7,712 nt of DNA, taken from NCBI GenBank assembly GCA_905202605.1, contig CAJKSU010000134.1, positions 1 to 7,712 of the forward strand. Direction: 5' to 3'. Within the stretch, counting starts at the first letter, position 1; every line of letters starts with the position of its first letter. Origin of the DNA: an uncultured Eubacteriales bacterium (GTDB lineage Bacteria > Bacillota > Clostridia > Oscillospirales > Oscillospiraceae). Below are positions 6,549-7,712 of this stretch, one piece after another. The notes below the pieces were generated by a model that had not been told where the DNA came from, ran no database searches, and saw only the letters and a program-made list of their open reading frames with translations. The position numbers were made by a program, and so were the translations under genes.

Positions 6549-6571
6549 TTAGTAAAACGAATGTTTATAAT
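6543..6571 (+). promoter_or_regulatory. promoter of the LysR-type regulator gene
   Basis: TTGCAA (6543-6548) and a perfect TATAAT (6566-6571) are separated by 17 bases, a strong sigma-A-type promoter pointing at the regulator gene. The predicted start is near 6578, giving a leader of about 32 bases. Confidence 0.75.
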
Positions 6572-6609
6572 AGATTCATAAGTAATTCTAATAGATAGGG
6601 CGTGATCGG

Positions 6610-7467
6610 ATGATCTCCCGATACGGCATCTTCTGCCGGGTGGTGGAGCAGGGCAGCTTTACCCGTGCGGCGGCGGTTTGCGGCTATTCTCAGAGCGCGG
6701 TGAGCCAGAATGTCAAGGCGCTGGAGCAGGAAACTGGGGTAACGCTACTCCGGCGGCAAAAGGACGGGGTACAGCTGACTCAGGACGGCGCGGAGTTCTA
6801 CCCCTATATTCTGGCGGTATTTCAGTCGGAGCAGGCGCTGGAGCGGAAGCGGCAGGAAACCATGGGGCTGCAAAACAGCGTCATCCGCATCGGCACCTTT
6901 ACCAGCGTCAGCCGGAACCTGCTGCCCCCGAAAATGAAGGCGTTTAAGCAGCGGTATCCTCAGGTGCGGTTTGTGCTGCGGCAGGGCGAATATACCTCCA
7001 TCCCCCAGTGGATCCGGCAGGGGGACATTGATTTCGGCTTTGTCAATCAGGACGCCGTGGAAGGGCTGGAAACAAGGCTGTTATACGAGGACCACATGCT
7101 GGCGGTGCTGCCTCAGGGGCATCCGCTGGAGCAGGAAGAGCGGCTCACCCTCCGGCAGCTGAGCCGGGAGCCGCTGATCCTGTTGGACGAGGGCGAGCAC
7201 AGCGTCCTTTTGGATGCCTTCCGGCAGGCGGGGCTGACCCCAAACCTGGCCTATGAGGTCTATGACGACTATTCCATCCTGTCCATGGTGCGGCAGGGGC
7301 TGGGCATCTCCGTGCTCTATGAAAAGGTGGTGGCGGGGTTTGAACAGGGGCTGTCCCTGCGCCCAATTCTGGAAGCGCCCCGGCGGCGGGTGGCGCTGTC
7401 ATGGCTCAGCTGGGAGACAATGCCCTATGCGGCAAGAAGGTTTGCGGAGTTTCTGGTCAGTGGGTAG
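6610..7467 (+). CDS. LysR-type transcriptional regulator, likely controlling azlCD
   Basis: This 285-residue protein has LysR-type architecture and a typical length. The N-terminal winged helix-turn-helix is at about 1-60: FCRVVEQGSFTRAAAVCGYS (8-27), then QSAVSQNVKALEQETGVTLL (28-47), the recognition-helix region. A linker helix covers about 60-88. The periplasmic-binding-like effector domain starts near 91 (IRIGTFTSVSRNLLPPKMKAF) and includes DIDFGFV (138-144) and the late SMVRQGLGISVLYEKVV region (about 224-240). The start ATG follows a weak AGGG site (6597-6600, 9-base gap) behind a strong promoter. Divergent placement from azlC suggests it controls that pair and itself, with an amino-acid-related effector; the effector is inferred. 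The last 7 codons, including the TAG, lie in a sequence partly duplicated 122 bp downstream. Confidence 0.93.
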   Translation: MISRYGIFCRVVEQGSFTRAAAVCGYSQSAVSQNVKALEQETGVTLLRRQKDGVQLTQDGAEFYPYILAVFQSEQALERKRQETMGLQNSVIRIGTFTSVSRNLLPPKMKAFKQRYPQVRFVLRQGEYTSIPQWIRQGDIDFGFVNQDAVEGLETRLLYEDHMLAVLPQGHPLEQEERLTLRQLSREPLILLDEGEHSVLLDAFRQAGLTPNLAYEVYDDYSILSMVRQGLGISVLYEKVVAGFEQGLSLRPILEAPRRRVALSWLSWETMPYAARRFAEFLVSG

Positions 7468-7602
7468 TGGCAGTGGGAACACCTCTGTCGGCTGACTGTA
7501 AGAGAGACTTTTGTTCCCTCTGCAAGGGGGAATGTCACGAAGTGACAAGGGGGTTTCCGAAGGGACATGAGTTTCTGGTGAGTGGGGAGTGGGCAGTGAA
7601 AC
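7447..7602. repeat. tandem duplication of the regulator 3' end with the palindromic repeat
   Basis: The segment GAGTTTCTGGT followed by AGTGGG-type heptamers occurs at 7447-7480 and again at 7569-7602, a period of 122 bp. Each is directly followed by a copy of the palindromic element. The first contains the last codons and TAG stop of the regulator gene; in the second the TAG is GAG. The listed span runs from the start of unit 1 to the end of the conserved leader of unit 2. Confidence 0.65.
7478..7555. repeat. palindromic multi-hairpin interspersed repeat, copy 2 (degenerate)
   Basis: This shortened 78-bp copy matches copy 1 over 36 identical bases at its right end (7520-7555 with 5314-5349), or 43 bases with one mismatch. 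Hairpins 3 (7514-7532, one G-U wobble) and 4 (7534-7546) are kept. The first two hairpins are mostly lost, leaving GTC-GGCT-GAC. The left end is AACACC instead of AACCCC. It follows the regulator stop by 10 bases. Confidence 0.75.
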
Positions 7603-7703
7603 CCCTCTGTCGGCGCAGCCGACATCTCCCCTTGCAGGGGAGACTTGTGTTGAGTGTATTGTTACCCCTGAAAGGGGGAATGTCACGAAATAACAAGGGG
7701 GTT
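7600..7703. repeat. palindromic multi-hairpin interspersed repeat, copy 3
   Basis: This 104-bp copy has ends AACCCC (7600-7605) and GGGGTT (7698-7703). Hairpin 1 is TGTCGGC/GCCGACA (7608-7624), hairpin 2 is TCTCCCC/GGGGAGA (7625-7643), hairpin 3 is TTACCCC/GGGGGAA with one mismatch (7662-7680), and hairpin 4 is GTCAC/ATAAC (7682-7694). The spacer between hairpins 2 and 3 is 18 bases, against 5 in copy 1. No T-run follows, so no standard intrinsic terminator for the regulator is visible up to the window end. Confidence 0.8.
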
Positions 7704-7712
7704 ACAAAAAAC

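Noticed and set aside
7399..7686. Minus-strand open frames across the repeats after the regulator
   Set aside because: Their translations consist of the hairpin repeat sequence and have no protein-like features.
5259..7703. CRISPR array or integron-type attC sites as an explanation for the repeats
   Set aside because: The copies are few, unevenly spaced, strongly multi-hairpin and variable in length; there are no regular spacers, cas genes, integrase or attC core-site layout.

Overview
The window looks like a chromosomal segment of a moderately GC-rich Clostridia-class Firmicute, possibly an Oscillospiraceae/Faecalibacterium-type gut bacterium. The evidence is the V-type ATPase operon with clostridial-style A, B and D subunits, strong GGAGG ribosome-binding sites, sigma-A-type promoters, and a GC-rich palindromic interspersed repeat of a kind I associate with such genomes. 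The taxonomic call is an inference.

Layout: (1) 2-3202, plus strand: the end of a V-type ATPase operon, with a 5'-truncated catalytic A subunit, complete B subunit and complete D subunit (A-B-D order), closed by a strong intrinsic terminator. (2) 3267-3488, plus: a 73-residue two-helix DUF378 membrane protein whose Shine-Dalgarno begins directly after the U-tract of the preceding terminator; it has its own terminator. (3) 3582-5245, plus: a monocistronic membrane-anchored CapA/PgsA-family protein with a good promoter and a terminator that could work in both directions. (4) 5391-6454, minus: azlC-azlD, a branched-chain amino acid exporter pair with a 4-bp ATGA overlap. (5) 6610-7467, plus: a divergent LysR-type regulator. 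The 155-bp gap between azlC and the regulator holds face-to-face promoters that appear to share one palindromic TTGCAA -35 hexamer, and the azlC ribosome-binding site sits in the loop of a perfect 8-bp hairpin. (6) Three same-orientation copies of a roughly 80-105 bp multi-hairpin palindromic element, one between capA and azlD and two in tandem after the regulator.

Functionally, the ATPase subunits form the rotary catalytic head and shaft of an ion-translocating enzyme. Its ion specificity cannot be read here because the K and I subunits lie outside the window. AzlCD with the LysR protein forms a small regulated amino-acid export module. The CapA protein is probably a surface-facing metallophosphatase-fold enzyme.

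I do not see a clearly new multi-gene system. The most interesting signals are non-coding: compensatory base-pair changes between repeat copies, tandem duplication of a repeat together with the regulator's last codons, the hairpin enclosing the azlC ribosome-binding site, and the terminator/Shine-Dalgarno juxtaposition before the DUF378 gene.
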